A DNA stretch of 64,000 nucleotides from Spirodela intermedia (Eukaryota > Streptophyta > Magnoliopsida > Alismatales > Araceae): assembly GCA_902729315.2 (NCBI GenBank), contig LR746272.1, forward strand, positions 4,064,035 to 4,128,034. The letters are read 5' to 3'. Below are positions 12,001 through 24,387 of the stretch, piece after piece. The position numbers and the translations under genes were made by a program. The number at the start of each line of letters is the position of its first letter. Position 1 is the first letter of the stretch. The notes under the pieces were generated by a model. The model was not told the DNA's origin and made no database searches. It saw only the letters and a program-made list of their open reading frames with translations.

Positions 12001-14996
12001 TTGAGAACAGTTCCATATTATTTACTACAAAAGAATGCCTATAATAGTAAAAATGGGCCTATCCCGTTTACTGACAATTGATTTTGAGATGGACAACCCA
12101 ATAACTTAAGCATGATGGCATACTCGATGATTGCTCTTGTGCTGCATGAACACTTTATCTGACTTCATGACAAAGACGAAAAGTCTATATATAAACTTCA
12201 GACATAAAGATGGGTTCATTCCTCTCATTGCTAACTGGTTTTAAGTTGGATGTCCCAACAAAATTAAATAGATGTGAATTCTGCCGTCCAGTCATAGTGA
12301 TTAAAACATTTCAATAAGACCAAATATTCTAATTAAGAATTTTGCCAATGAATATTAACTTTCTCGTTACAAGAGTATCCCCCACAAGATCTGTTTTTAT
12401 AAGAGTACAACGTAGACCTTGTGGGGTAAAACTGGTCAACAAGGAAAACAAAACACAGTTACACCTTTGTCAGTAAGTGTCAGGTACATATTATTGGCCA
12501 GGAAAATGTCTCTTGGCCAACAGATCAAAATTATCATATGCCTCCTGCTTGCAAACTCAATTTGAACCGAAGTATCTTTTCCAAGAAAAGACCTGGCCCA
12601 AGTCTAGATGAAAACACAGATGATGGCCTCTGTCTTAGTTAGTTGAGATCCTGGCATCACTTTTATCTGTTTTATGAAGGCTTTAGTCGGTAATTTTGTC
12701 AAGACTGCCAAGATGATAATGGTTTGGATTAGACATCTCAAAATTTGTTGTCTCAAAAGGCCATATGTAATCATTATTACCGATGGTTAATGATTTTCTG
12801 TCTCCTAGTAGTTTTCTTCGCTTGTATTCCCCTTGGTTTTTAAATTTTGCAGCAATAGTTCTGGAAATATCAGCTGTCAAATTCAGCTGTTACCCTGGTT
12901 TTGCCCTATCACTTTCATCTGTCAAACCGTGCAGTGCAAAAGAGAAGGGTTTCTTCAGAGAATCAAAGATGAGGAAGGTGAAGGTTGTAATGTCTATGGC
13001 TTTCTGGAAGTCAATAAGGTGGCGGGAAATTTCCATTTTGCACCTGGGAAAAGCTTCCAACAGGCAAACGTGCATGTACACGACTTGCTCGGATTTCAAA
13101 AAGATAGCTTCAATGTAAGATTGCTTCTTTTCTGCCTAACTTTTCCCGCCTCAGCCTCTTGGGTTGTGTCATTTGTTTGAGGATCTTGCCTCAGTAAGCC
13201 CGACTCAGGGCTCAAAAGCTCACTATTACCTCTGATAGTTTATCAAAAACAGCCGAGTTTCCTCGTCATCCTAAAAAGCTGAGTTGAGGAACGAATTCTA
13301 ATTTTATCTTGTGAAATAAAATTTTAAATGATTTTACATCACATGGTGCTCTCCGATTAATCATATATTGGTTTTCGTTGACGTGTCTTTTATCCATCTC
13401 GATGTGCCAGATAAGTCACAAAATCAACAGGCTCACTTTTGGAGAACATTTTCCTGGTGTTGTTAATCCTCTTGATGGGTAATACTCTTTTTTCTGATTG
13501 TTTGGCATGTTGCCATTTAAGGCTCATGGTACTCTTTAGCTTTCCATTTCTGATGTCGAGATCAATCGTGCATTTTAACAATAAATTATCATACCCTCAG
13601 GGCCCAGTGGGTGCAACAATCACAACATGGAGTTTATCAGTATTTTATTAAGGCAAGTGTCACGTTGGTTCTTTCATGTGCTGTTCTTTTCTGGAACATT
13701 TGTAGTAACTAGAGCTCCGAAGCACTGCCTGAGCAGACTTGCTCACAATTTTGCCTCTTTTAGGTTGTTCCTACGGTCTACACCAACATAAACGGGCATG
13801 TAATTCAGTCAAATCAGGTGAGGCCCTGAATTCGAATCTCTGAGATCATCAGAATTTTCATGAACTTTCTTTGTTTGTTGCGAGATGGTATGATATTCTT
13901 TCAATCATGCAGTTCTCTGTGACGGAGCATTTCATGAGTGAGATTGTCCTTCGCCAGTATCTTCCTGGGGTGTTTTTCTTTTATGATCTTTCTCCGATCA
14001 AGGTAAACAATCATTGTGCCATCATTCAACTTGTTCCTCTGCCTCACGCTGGGGACTTGCATTTCGTGTTCAACCTGCCCAATAAAACAAACATTTTTCT
14101 TTATAACGTTTTAGTGAGCATTGAAGCAATTCTCAACTGATTTTCTCCAGTTTTTGGTGATAGACCATGCCATTGGGGTTATCCAAATATATCTGAGAGT
14201 TTGTGACATTGTTGTGTTGACCATGATCGGCCTACTATTTTGGGAAGGTTGGGTTGTTTTGACTGATCCTACCACAAAGGTGAACCTGTGGTGATAAAAT
14301 GTGCTTACTCAACTCGTTGCTATTTGGTTGTGTGGTAATAATAAGAACTGATGACTATTCTTATTGGACATCTATTAGTATATATACAAAAAATATGGCT
14401 ACTCATCTATTTTTAACCAGTTTTGAGATGGATGAACCCATAATTTTAGCATATTATCCGAGGATGGTTGACCTTGGTCTCCACACACCCGAACTTCAGA
14501 GTTGCCTCAGATTGTACCCCACTCTTTCCCAGTTGACTTTAGAGGTTATGGCCTGACAACCTCAACCCAAACCATCTACGGTGATTGAACTGAAGAGATG
14601 CAGAATGCTTTTCCTCTCTTCTTGACAGAACGGAGTTGTATTTTTATTTTTATTCTAATTTTAGTCATGAGTGTTCATGATCATAAAGCATGATGCCTTG
14701 TGAGTATGATTAAGAATCCCAAGTGATGAATGGAGATTCCCTCAGGTGACTGTTACAGAAGCTCACGTCTCGTTCTTACACTTCTTGACAAACGTCTGCG
14801 CCATTGTTGGAGGTTGGATTCTCTCTCCTCTTCATGGTTTCTCTGCCGTGATTCACTCCAGGTTCATAGATGATCTCACGGCGCCCTTTTCTCCCTACCT
14901 TCAGGTGTCTTCACTGTGTCCGGAATACTGGATTCTTTTGTGTATCAGAGTCAGAGGGCCATCAAGAAGAAGATGGAAATCGGAAAACTCAGTTGA
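3070..14996 (+). CDS. ERGIC3: ERGIC3-type ER-Golgi cargo receptor (Erv46 family), 13 exons, 385 aa
   Basis: Exons: 3070-3211, 5962-6035, 6396-6479, 6620-6700, 8785-8865, 10615-10707, 12935-13114, 13411-13478, 13601-13652, 13764-13817, 13913-14002, 14746-14812 and 14905-14996. Phases join without a break and give 385 residues, the usual length for plant ERGIC3. The family (yeast Erv46, partner Erv41) cycles between ER and Golgi in COPII vesicles and helps sort secretory cargo. Residues 1-26 are cytosolic (NLDAYPKINEDF-like start), a membrane helix spans about 29-46, and the lumenal domain has paired cysteines at 146/149 (CGSC), 159/160/163 (CCNSC) and 186, plus an N-E-T glycosylation sequon at 142. 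A second helix covers about 341-366 and the tail carries three lysines (KKK) near the C-terminus. Introns are GT-AG except intron 9, which starts GC. Introns 1, 4 and 6 exceed 1.9 kb. Family assignment is firm; junctions are hand-made. Confidence 0.95.
9519..9540. repeat. (TA)n microsatellite in ERGIC3 intron 5
   Basis: Eleven TA units, with a short CA-rich tract just upstream (about 9490-9502). Confidence 0.9.
13653..13763 (+). other. GC-AG intron (ERGIC3 intron 9)
   Basis: The exon ends AAG and the intron starts GCAAGT, then ends TTTTAG before GTTGTTCC. Using this donor keeps the conserved run ...QYFIK-VVPTVYT in frame. No GT nearby would do so. GC donors with an otherwise strong AAG/GCAAGT context are a known minor class of U2 introns. 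Confidence 0.85.
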
Positions 14997-14997
14997 T

Positions 14998-15000
<3 letters not shown>

Positions 15001-15088
<88 letters not shown>
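15001..15088. repeat. (CT)n microsatellite in ERGIC3 3' UTR
   Basis: About 44 CT units with one CTTT interruption at 15057-15060, starting four bases after the ERGIC3 stop codon. If the transcript runs through, its 3' UTR opens with an 88-base CU tract. Confidence 0.95.
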
Positions 15089-15091
<3 letters not shown>

Positions 15092-16759
15092 GGGCTTCGC
15101 GTGGGTGAGATTTCTGTGAAGTCAATCAAGGAAAGCTTCGTTTTTTCTTCCCCGTGCCTTTCTTCAATCTTTTGGCCTTGTGGTTCTCATCAAGTGTATG
15201 GGTCAGGACTGTACATGAGAAATTCCCAACGGGTGTATCTTATTAGATATGAACAGAAAGGTTACTGATGAGCGGATTTTTTTTCTGTAGGTATTTCCTT
15301 TCCTTGTTTTCCTCTTTCTCTCTGATAATATCCTAATATGGGCCATGCTCCGTGGCCCATCTCCCTTGTCTGGCCGAGTCCAAGCCCATCAAGTATTTTT
15401 TCTCTTATTTCCGTGGGGTCCGGGCCTGAAGAGAAGCCCGGAAAATGGCTGCCGCCCGGCCCGGCTGGCCAAGCCACATGGTGAGGAGTACGGGAAGAAA
15501 GGGCGTTGGGGCCGCCATGTGACTGACTGGCCACTGACAGGAGCATCAATTGAATAGCTTCTCTTCTCTCTCTCTCTCTCTCTCGCTCTCAGCTGAGTTA
15601 CGTCCATGAACGAAACCCATGTCTGGCAAGTTGCCGAACCCAGCCAACTGGGCGCATTGCTTTCTTTCGTGTCCTGGGGCATGCCTCCCCCCGCCCCATG
15701 ATATGGGTTCTGATTCTCTCAATCTCTTTATCGAATTGGTCGGCCTGAAGCCTCCGGGTACGGTGCATAATAAATGCGAGGTAGACGTGGTAGGGCGGGG
15801 TAGCCTGCGTATGATTCTTGGCGGAACAAGCAAGCCACGCGGACCGAGCCCAAAGCGGTGTGAACTCTCGGAGGAATTCCTCTCCCTCTCCACGCCTGCC
15901 TTTTGCGATCTTGCCTCTTATTCTTATTCATCCCATACCTGCCAGCGGTGATTGAGTGTCGAAGAGAAAGAGCTCGAAACACATGGGTCTTAATGTAATA
16001 TATTACTATGAATTTAAATAATATCTATATGTCTAGAGAGAGAGAGAGATAAATTGGGTTTATGACAATGAATTAATTTGGTTGCTTCTACTCGCAAGAT
16101 AAGAAGAGGAATCGAGGGAATTCCACAGAGATGCTGATGGGTCCCTTCTTATCTTATCACTTGGCCTCTCCTTGTACCGAGAGGGTTGAAGCAGAGAAGA
16201 GAGAGAAAGACGAGTTCCTTTCAGCCTACCATTGACAAATTTTAGATACTGTTTCGGACGCAACCCAGATCTCTCTCTCTCTCTCTCTCTCTCCCTCTCT
16301 CTCTCTTCTCCATCACATTTTATCCTCCGACAGAGCCGTCAACCTAACTAGCTCGTCTTGAAAAATCTTCATTTTAAAGAAAAATATATGTACTTGGATC
16401 AGGAGGATCGACAATCTTGAAACAACTGGAGACTTCACGTAGATGACGACACTTACAGACCCCTCGCTATGCGCGAGTTCATCAAGACTCGAAAAACCCC
16501 ATCTTGATCTTCTTCTTCCTACATCGCCCCTCCTCGTCCTCCCTCCGTGGCTTGGCTGAGAAAAAGGCCGGCAAAACCACAGGGAGGAACCGACCGAGGG
16601 GGAACCCTAGAGGCCATGAAGCTGTTCTTCCATGGCGGACGCTCTGCAGTCGCGATCCCGAAAAAAAAGGATCCTCTGCAGCATCGACGGACATAAAAAA
16701 AAAAAAAACCTAGGGAAGAGCTACACAGAGAGGAACATAGGGGGAGGGAGACGACCGGA
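15089..16759. other. Intergenic: ERGIC3 3' flank and ERF 3' flank
   Basis: The two genes converge here. The stretch is fairly GC-rich, with CT-rich microsatellites at about 15559-15590 and 16270-16310, a GAGA tract at about 16035-16048 and a poly-A run at about 16697-16708. Several overlapping open frames of 70-115 codons exist on both strands, but none has a recognisable domain and several are simple-repeat translations. No gene is called. Confidence 0.55.
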
Positions 16760-17851
16760 TCAGGAGAGGATAGCATCCCAGTCGATCTCCAAGGAAGGGT
16801 ACTTGCCCAGCGGCAAGCTCTCCGATTCCCCCCACGCCGGATCCGAGAAGTCGAGGGTCTCCATCTCCGACGCCGGCGAGGAGTTTCCGCTCTCCGGCGA
16901 GAGGCTCAGGTGGATCTCCGACTTGGGGTCCGCTTCGTCTCCCGTCGTCGCCGGCGCCGCCGCGACCTCCTCCTCCTCCCCGCCGCCGCCGCTTCGGGTG
17001 GGGGCTGGCGGCTGGTTGGAGGCGGCGAGGGACTCGCAGATGGCCTGGAGCTTGGCGTCGACTGCTGAGGGGAGTGGGCTGCCGCCGCTGCCGCTGCCGC
17101 TGCCGCCGCCGGCGAGATCGCCGGAAAGGGAGTCACAGCGGCCACGGAGGTCGGGGAAGTTGAGACGGGCGAAGTCGCCGCGGAGCTTGTACGCCGCCCT
17201 GTCGTACGCCAGCGCCGCCTCCTCCGCCGTGTCGAAGGTGCCCAACCAGAGCCTCGTCCTGTTCTTGGGGAGCCGAATCTCCGCCACCCACTTCCCCCAG
17301 TGCCGCTGGCGAACCCCTCTGAACAGCCTCGCGCCGGCGCCGGACTTGACCAGCGGCGGAGATATCGCCGCCGCCACCCCGGAGTGCTTCATGGGCTGTC
17401 CCCGGGGGCCCAGGAAGCAAACCTGGCGGGAGGTGCTGTGGGTCTGAATCTGCCGGAGCTGGGCGGCGCTAAGGTGGGCGAGCCTAAGCCGGCCGTCGGC
17501 GAGGTTGACGCCATTGCCGGCGGATAGGAACTGCGAGAGGAAGGAGCAATCTCCCCGGGGGAGCTGCTGGGAGGCAGCAAAGGAGTGAGAAGGGGAGGAG
17601 GGGTAGAAGGATGGACAGGAGGGAGAAGGAAAAGCAGAACAGGAGAGAGGAGGGAAGGAAGAGGGCCGAGAAGGAGATGCAGAGGCGAAGGACGAGGAAG
17701 AAGCGCAGTGAGGTGAGGCGGTGGAAATGGAGGGAGAAGGACCCGTGGGGATGAGGGGCTCCAGGGCCTTCATGAGCTCCTCCTTGAAGGGGTCATCCGA
17801 GGAGAAAGACGGCGGCCAGCTGCTATTATACATATCTATAGCTGCTGCCAT
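16760..17851 (-). CDS. RAP2-4: AP2/ERF transcription factor, RAP2-4-like (DREB A-6 subgroup), 363 aa
   Basis: Single-exon nuclear transcription factor. The AP2 DNA-binding domain covers about residues 176-234: [16 protein letters not shown], the [20 protein letters not shown] core and [10 protein letters not shown] are all present. In this family the domain binds DRE/GCC-type boxes, and RAP2-4 members act in drought, light and redox responses. Outside the domain, family marks support the subgroup: the MAAAIDMY start with an ELMKALEP motif (about 25-32), [11 protein letters not shown] (about 126-136), a KHSGV motif before the AP2 domain, VDAKLQAIC (about 264-272) and the closing [11 protein letters not shown] Ser/Pro-rich stretch (about 38-95) and an acidic Ser-rich C-terminal third look like activation regions. 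The ATG at 17851 is chosen because the conserved N-terminus begins there. Codon use is extremely GC-rich, which creates long false frames on the other strand. No internal defect seen. Confidence 0.95.
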   Translation of the reverse strand: MAAAIDMYNSSWPPSFSSDDPFKEELMKALEPLIPTGPSPSISTASPHCASSSSFASASPSRPSSFPPLSCSAFPSPSCPSFYPSSPSHSFAASQQLPRGDCSFLSQFLSAGNGVNLADGRLRLAHLSAAQLRQIQTHSTSRQVCFLGPRGQPMKHSGVAAAISPPLVKSGAGARLFRGVRQRHWGKWVAEIRLPKNRTRLWLGTFDTAEEAALAYDRAAYKLRGDFARLNFPDLRGRCDSLSGDLAGGGSGSGSGGSPLPSAVDAKLQAICESLAASNQPPAPTRSGGGGEEEEVAAAPATTGDEADPKSEIHLSLSPESGNSSPASEMETLDFSDPAWGESESLPLGKYPSLEIDWDAILS

Positions 17852-18458
17852 TTCCCTTCCAGGTGTATGCTAAGAAAATCACAGAGACGAAGATCCAGAA
17901 AACAAGAACAACAACAACAACGCTCGCAAAATGATATTTTTATGAAACAGGGTAACATAGAAATATGAAAAAGTTTCGTCGATCTATCGAACCACGCCAA
18001 GTTCTGAAGCAAAATCAAAGAACGGCGGGTGACGACCCTGAGGGATTCGGAAAAACAAGCCCTCGAGAGCGATCGACGAACGAAAATAGAAAAAAATGAG
18101 AGGAAAAAAAAACCGAAAAAAAGGGAACCCGGAGCTTCCTTCGCCTTCCTAGAAATCTGAGCAAAAGGGAAAGAAAACCCGCACCAATCCCGCCCTGACC
18201 CACCGTAGACCTTCTACCTCTCTTACTTTCCTCTCGAGCAGAAGAGACGGAAGATCACAACAGAAAGGGACTCCGAGAAGCGGGATCTAATGAAGAAGAG
18301 AGGGGGGGAAGGGGAAGGGAGAAGGAAGAGGATTAGAAAGAAGCAATCAGAGGAAGAAGTCGCTTGATCTTAGAGAACCAGGGAGGGCACGCACCAAAGA
18401 TCTCACCTTTTCTCTCTTCCTGCCTGCTTTCTTCAAAGCCCTCCCGCTGGAGTGCTTT

Positions 18459-18466
18459 CTTATAGC
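18459..18466 (-). promoter_or_regulatory. Possible TATA box of the RAP2-4-like gene
   Basis: Read on the minus strand the sequence is GCTATAAG, about 610 bases upstream of the ATG at 17851. This would imply a long 5' UTR of about 570 bases, rich in purines on the coding strand. It is the best TATA-like site seen there; not proven. Confidence 0.35.
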
Positions 18467-18469
18467 CCG

Positions 18470-20930
18470 CTCTTCCTTGTCCAGTCTCCTCACCCGTCAT
18501 CTATCCGGTCATCCTCGATTAGCCTCACCGTCGCTCACTTATTGTGGCCAGTCTCCTCTTACCAGTCAGACTGGCGATCAGGTCATCGTTCAGTAGCCTT
18601 TTGACGCGTGGCAGCTATTTGAATTGTACTACCGGCTGGTGTCGGTATAGTGTGCTTTTTGGAATTAACACTAACCGAACCATCGGTTAGCCAAGTTATT
18701 TTGCGCCGCCATCCACTCCTCGCGGCTCACCCGGCTGTTGGAGCTTACCGCCACGAGCCGAAGCGGTGACCAGACCATCCACCGCCGAGCAGGAAGGATA
18801 TTGCTTAGCCCAATTCGTGATTATGCCCAGTTAAAAATAAATTAAATAAAAATAGGACTTTTCACCCGTCTCAGTCAAAGCGGCATTATAATCATTAAAA
18901 TTCATTAATAATATAGTCATTAAAGATAGCTTAGCACTTTATAATCATTAATAAAAAATATATTACGAAATAATCGAACCCACACTTTGGATATAACCGA
19001 AACATATGCGTGTTAATATGATGTTACTAAACCCAGAGGTAAACCCAAGAAAATAAAGCGGGCTGGGCAGGGACGGGCCGAGCCGGGGTTCTTAAGCTTT
19101 ACTGAGGCCCGGCGCGTTGAGATCCCATTAAGTGGTGAGGCATTATCCTCTTTATCGCCGCAACGGCTACGGTAATCCGCAGGGCCGCTGTCACGCGTGG
19201 AGCCCTCTTCGCGTGTTGCGGCGGGAGATTCCTCTCCCGCTTATCGGACAAAAACCCTCTACCGGTGGAGACGAATGTGGGAGGTGAGCAGAAGCCAAGG
19301 CCGAGAAGCGGTGACGAGAAGCCCACTCACCCAACTGCCTCACCCACCACGAGCCCGTCTTATCTCCACTACGCATTAACTTGTCCTTTTGCCCCACAGT
19401 CAACGCCGTTAACAACAGGATAACGGTTCGCGTCACCGCCAGCAACTAAACCTAACCTTGACCCCAGACAAAACTCTAACCCTGGTCATCGATATAATAT
19501 TTATAAATTTATCGTAAAACTAGATGATAGACATGTGTATCGTCACCGACGGGTACGATTACTCACCATGCAGCCCAGCTCACCTTATCCTAGTTTGTTC
19601 TCCGGTGAGTCGTCTTCCCGATTCTTCGAAACGGCTCGGCTTCTAATCCCCCCATGGAGCCGCGGGATCTTTCGGGACCAGTGGACGGCCAGATTCGATC
19701 CGATCGGCTGGCGTGTCCATCAGCCGCATTCTGTTGGTCCACATATCAGTCTCCCCTTATGACGCGTGGCCGGTCGACGTAGACACTCCGCCAGCGCCGG
19801 ATCGTTTCATTTGATCCGAAAACGCGGTTTCTCCCGGCGGTACGCGTAGCGTCAGTATTCCCCGCGTCGGCGGCGGGGCCCCTCCTGCGCGCAGGTGAGG
19901 ATTTAATGAGGAGACGAAGGCGCGCCATCGGCAGGTTGGTGCCGCATTCAATGAGGACGGTCCACTTCGGAGGCCCATAATTCAGTGAGATCGCTTCGTC
20001 AAATATTAGTATGAATCCTTGAACGTAATAAAGCATAGGAAGATGGCCCAGAAACTCTTTCTGGGAGCGCACCTCCGGCTTCAAGCCGGGTGGTGGTGAT
20101 CAGTGCAGGTGCATGCAGGCGTTGGCGTCGGCACAGTGCGGCGCCCACGGTGCACACGCGCAGAGACGCGCGGCGACACCGCTCGGCAATGCGGGCAATA
20201 GCGGCGCGTGCACAAGCACACACGGCTGGGGCAGACCATTGAGGCAGGGCAAGATTCAGTGGAGGTACTCTTGAACCTCATAAGCAGAGCCCACGCAAGC
20301 AATGCATGCGTTGGCACGGCCATGGCATAGCATGACACGTAGGAAGTTGTGTTCACTGAGCCACACACGTAAACTTGTGGAGATCTAGCAAGAGGACTCT
20401 ACCAACGTGGATTTGGATTTAAGGTCGCGTCCAGCAAACTCCGGAGGGTGGTGGCATGATGGTGATTCATCCTAGCACAGAAATGCTGCGACCTAGCATA
20501 CTGCAGCGCAGATAACACCGCGATGCTTGTGCAAGTGACCAGGTCATAACAGGGATAGCATTCATATCCATAACTAGGTGAAGAGGAATGAGGAAAGGAC
20601 GCACCAAGTATGATTCGAGGACGAGCCAAGGGCGAGTCGAGGCGAGGGAGCGGAGGGCCAGGGACTCCGCAATGACCCATAGCCGCCATGGGACAAAAGT
20701 TTCTATAACGAGATTGCAGCTAGGGGCATCAGGATAGTCCCATAGCTTGAGGAAAACAACGGTGATGAGAGACATCAACGAGACAAGGCTCCTACCGATC
20801 AAGGGGGTTGCGAGATGAGAAGGCCATAGTCATGACCTACCTCCCAGGAGGGGTAGCGCATCGGAGTAGAAGAGTAAACAGAAGAAGAGAATCAATCGAT
20901 TTGGAAACCGTAGGATTTTGTGTACAGCTT
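18470..20930. other. GC-rich intergenic stretch, no recognised gene
   Basis: This includes the distal promoter of the RAP2-4-like gene, then an AT-rich patch (about 18830-19010) and a GC-rich block (about 19020-20870). Open frames of 60-112 codons occur on both strands, but none has a recognisable motif and they overlap each other. The end of the block could be transposon-derived; I cannot assign it. Confidence 0.5.
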
Positions 20931-22950
20931 TTTTCATGAAATAAAAAAACACCTTATAATATTTTAAATTAGAGATAGACCATCTAAATATTACGAAGCT
21001 ATTGACAACATGAAGTACTCCACAACATGAAGTGAAGTTGCTTAGGCATTGACAAAGGCAATTAAGTCAACATAAACAAAACAGACAGAATACATTTACC
21101 TTAACTCTTGGAGTATTAAATACATGATATTTTAATGATGACAAACAATTATAAGGTAAATTATAATATCGAATTATATTTAATTCAAAAGATGCATAAT
21201 ATGAGAGTGAATGGAGAAATGTTTAAATATAATCCAAAATAATATTAGTAAAAGTTCAGATATAAACTTGTCAAGTATACTTATTACCAATAATACTAAA
21301 CATATTGAATTGATTAATTACAACATGAGGATATTATTATTTTCTTATATTATTGAAGAAACTATTAGAATTTATAGAAAGTAATGCAATAAGAAATGAA
21401 ATAATTAAGGCACTCAAATCAAGAATAGTTTTTAAAACAAGATATAGATGTGAAAACTCACTTAGTCATTTATGAACTCATATTTTTTCAATGTTAGTTT
21501 CGAACTATTTTAATACTAAATTAAATGAATAAATTTAAATTATTTATTTAGTCCAATATGATTTTTCTGATATTAAATAATATACTTTAAATTTTTTTAG
21601 ATATCTTGAATCACTAACCTGATGATTAAAAATATTAAGATCATGAGTCAAGATGTTGACAATTATATTTTATTTAAGATGATTAAATTAAGATTTAATT
21701 GCTTAATGATCACTTTATCTAGATACTTGTTATCAATACTATTTTAAGGATATTGGATCTTTACAGTCTTGATTGAACTGATCTAATTCAGATATAAACA
21801 TTAAGCATTAAAGAAATAATATATTAGCTTCATGTAAGGATATGTTGATCATTTAAAGGATATATTATATTAGTCCTTTAGTTGTTTGAATTAATCATAT
21901 TTTAGAAAAAAATAATTGAAAATTCAAAAAAAACTAAGAAATTTTCATATGAGATTTGTCTATAAATTCTATTGTCTTGCAATGGCTCAGTAATAAGACA
22001 ATGATCATCCTTATTGTTTCAATGACCTCCAACTTTACATTAAGCTTTTCGTGTAAGAAATTCAAGTAAGATATTGTCAAGATCATGCTAGTAAATCAAT
22101 CCATTTGAAAGTATTAATTTGAGAAGCAAAATTAGAGTATTGAAAATCTTATTTGACTTATTCAAAGTTTAAGGAATCATCTATCAACAACTAGTAATCT
22201 GACATGAAGAAGAAAATGATTTTAAGCTACCAAATGTCAGCCTTCTCATTAGAATTCTATATATACTCAAAGTTGACATTATCCTTTAGAAAACTACCCA
22301 TGATGAAATCATTTTATATTTATTGTAAGATAAACTTTTGATTCAATTATAACTTATTCACTCATTGAAGTTATCTCATTAAATAGTTGTTGGACTTCTA
22401 AAGTTGTAGATTTAGAAAAAAAAAATTAGAGTGAAATATTATGAGAGTTGAGCTCATTAATCCATGGTGTGTGATCAGACAATCATACTTAGTGAAATCT
22501 AATAACATAGATTATTATTAGAGAGTGGACGTAAGTAGAAGTCCAAAGTAGTATAAAATATTGTGTTTGTGCATGACCTTTGTTTATGTTTTAGAGAACT
22601 AAGGATCAATAGAAAACCCTTTGTAGCATTAACATAGAATGATCAGAGAAGAGAGTTAGAAGTGAATCAATTTAACATCTTGATTCTTGTGTGGGTCAAA
22701 ACCCAACATTAACCTCATAATAATATGCCCAACCTGCATACTAAACATTTTGAGGGTGGATGAGATAGCCGAACAAGTGAGGATTGACATTTTGAAAGCA
22801 TTTGAATATTTTCTAAATTTATTTTCAACTTAGTTAAAAAAAATTTTATTACAAACTAAGATTCAATGAGAGGCTTTTAATCAAGTATGGTTTAAAGAGC
22901 TTATCTTGTTTCTAATTTCATGTCAGCCTTGGATGCCTTCACTAATGTTA
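20931..22950. other. Strongly AT-rich intergenic stretch, probable transposon decay
   Basis: No open frame above 60 codons and no recognised domain. The composition matches the retroelement debris elsewhere in the window, but no LTR pair, primer site or polymerase motif was found. Confidence 0.45.
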
Positions 22951-23029
22951 AAACTTGTAAAGTATGGCCTACTCTCAAAATATTCAATCTTAGGGCTCTT
23001 CCTATTTTAAACCCACAACATGCACCCTC

Positions 23030-23440
23030 CTTTCAAAATGAGGCTCTCCTTATTTGGGGGAGTGGTTGACTTATTTGAGATGCTACCTTGTCTCTTTAAT
23101 AGGTTGGTATGTATACAAGATTACTATGTCATCCAATAATTCCATTGCAACATATTCTCCCACTCCACACAAGATAATTGTGTATGTGTCTATTTGATAA
23201 TCCAATTGGTTGATATGTCTATTCAGCCAAGTCTACCTCATCTTGTGTGTCTTCATTTTGTATTTATCTATATTGTCTTCAATTAGCATCCATCAATCTT
23301 GACTTATTGTGCATAAGCAAGCCCTGCATACCTCTACACATGTCATGTTGACACTAAAATTGCACACTATGATCGTATATGTCATGTTGCATGACCACTG
23401 TGTGATGTGCAGATTCCTACTCAGTCTTGTGTTAGTTGTG
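23030..23440. repeat. LTR-like direct repeat, left copy
   Basis: Shares GCTCTCCTTATTTGGGGG and following blocks (CTCTTT..TAG.TGG, ATTAC.A..TC.TCC.ATAAT, CTCTACACATG.CA.GTTG) with 25190-25610 in the same order. The copies have diverged strongly. Confidence 0.6.
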
Positions 23441-24200
23441 TGGATCAAATCTAGGTCTAGAATGTAGGGCTTTCCTCACACACTCTCACATTGTGAATCT
23501 AACATCTTTGTTGAAGGGTTTTCCTCATGTATTTGTTGATAAGGCTCTCAAACTACCATATTGGCACTATAGACATTTCCCTATCACATTACATTTTCTT
23601 CTGAACTTTCCTTCCACTTTAGAGTTTTCCCACTGCCAAAAAGTAAATGTGCTAATTTGTGTGGAATTATCCTCCCTTATTGATCTCTTTGTGACAAAGT
23701 ATGACCTAAGGCTTAGTAGTGAAGTGACTATGTATTATTGATGGAGCCAATTGAGGATTATTCTGTTCTTCATACTCTTTGTTTGCTTAGTATGTCTTGA
23801 ACATCAAAACATAAAAGATTGGGTGGATCATAAATATGCTTAACAAATTGAGATAATGAACTACTTGCCTACCAAAATCACAATGTCAAAAAGTCTATCA
23901 AAGTAGGGTGTCAACTTATGGTGTTGTTTCATCTTTGTAACGTTCTGATGCAATGCAGTATTGAGTTGTAATAAAACTTGATTGCCGACATTAAACTTTA
24001 CTTCACATCAATAGTATGAAAGTATGAAAGTATAATTCCTTGTATTCTCATTTGAAGATGTAAGGATTTTTTATTTGGATTTTTGGGGGGAGTTCAAATC
24101 AAAGAAGGATTTTTTACTTATTACTTACCTCCCTTATGAATTTTCCCTTATATCCATTATTCAATAAAAAATTAATTATCTCTAAAAACAAATCTTTGTT

Positions 24201-24280
24201 ATGCTTAATATATTTTTGAATTTAATCTGTATCTGTCTTAATTCTGCCCTTTCTTCAAGTAGTTTTTTCTTCGGAAAATT
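24201..24280 (+). pseudogene. psbK: psbK fragment (photosystem II K protein precursor), 5' end only
   Basis: psbK encodes a small (about 61 aa) precursor of a photosystem II core subunit in plastids. The first 26 or so codons are present (MLNIF, then LICICLNSAL, then SSFFFGKL), after which homology stops and an unrelated AT-rich sequence follows. The membrane-spanning mature part is absent. It is a nuclear copy of plastid DNA and cannot make the subunit. The AT-rich leader upstream also resembles plastid sequence. Confidence 0.85.
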
Positions 24281-24315
24281 ACTAATAATCTTTAAGTATC
24301 AAATAAAAATAAAAA

Positions 24316-24387
24316 TGGGGCGTCGCCAAGCGGTAAGGCAACGGGTTTTGGTCCCGCTATTCGGAGGTTCGAATCCTTCCGTCCCAA
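24316..24387 (+). tRNA. trnQ-UUG: tRNA-Gln (UUG), plastid type, in nuclear DNA
   Basis: 72 bases with a TGGGGCG/CGTCCCA acceptor stem (one G-T pair), a short D arm, the anticodon loop TTTTGGT (anticodon TTG at positions 34-36) and a GGTTCGAATCC T arm. The sequence is that of plastid trnQ-UUG almost throughout, not of a nuclear tRNA-Gln. The cloverleaf looks foldable. Nuclear polymerase III transcription is possible because the T-arm B box is intact, but plastid-derived tRNA copies are usually silent; expression is not implied. Confidence 0.85.

Noticed and set aside
14746-15268. Frames of 114 and 132 codons reading into Leu-Ser or Ser-Leu repeats
   Set aside because: The first is ERGIC3 exon 12 read through the intron; both end in translated (CT)n microsatellite.
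15262-15982. Overlapping frames of 84-115 codons on both strands
   Set aside because: No recognisable domain, mutual overlap, and Arg-Glu repeats from a microsatellite; treated as non-coding.
16632-17447. 271-codon plus-strand open frame
   Set aside because: It is antisense to the RAP2-4-like gene. The GC-rich third positions of that gene keep the opposite strand open; the product has no domain.
19099-20802. Several GC-rich frames of 60-112 codons
   Set aside because: They overlap in different phases, show no family motif, and no splice-joined model could be built.
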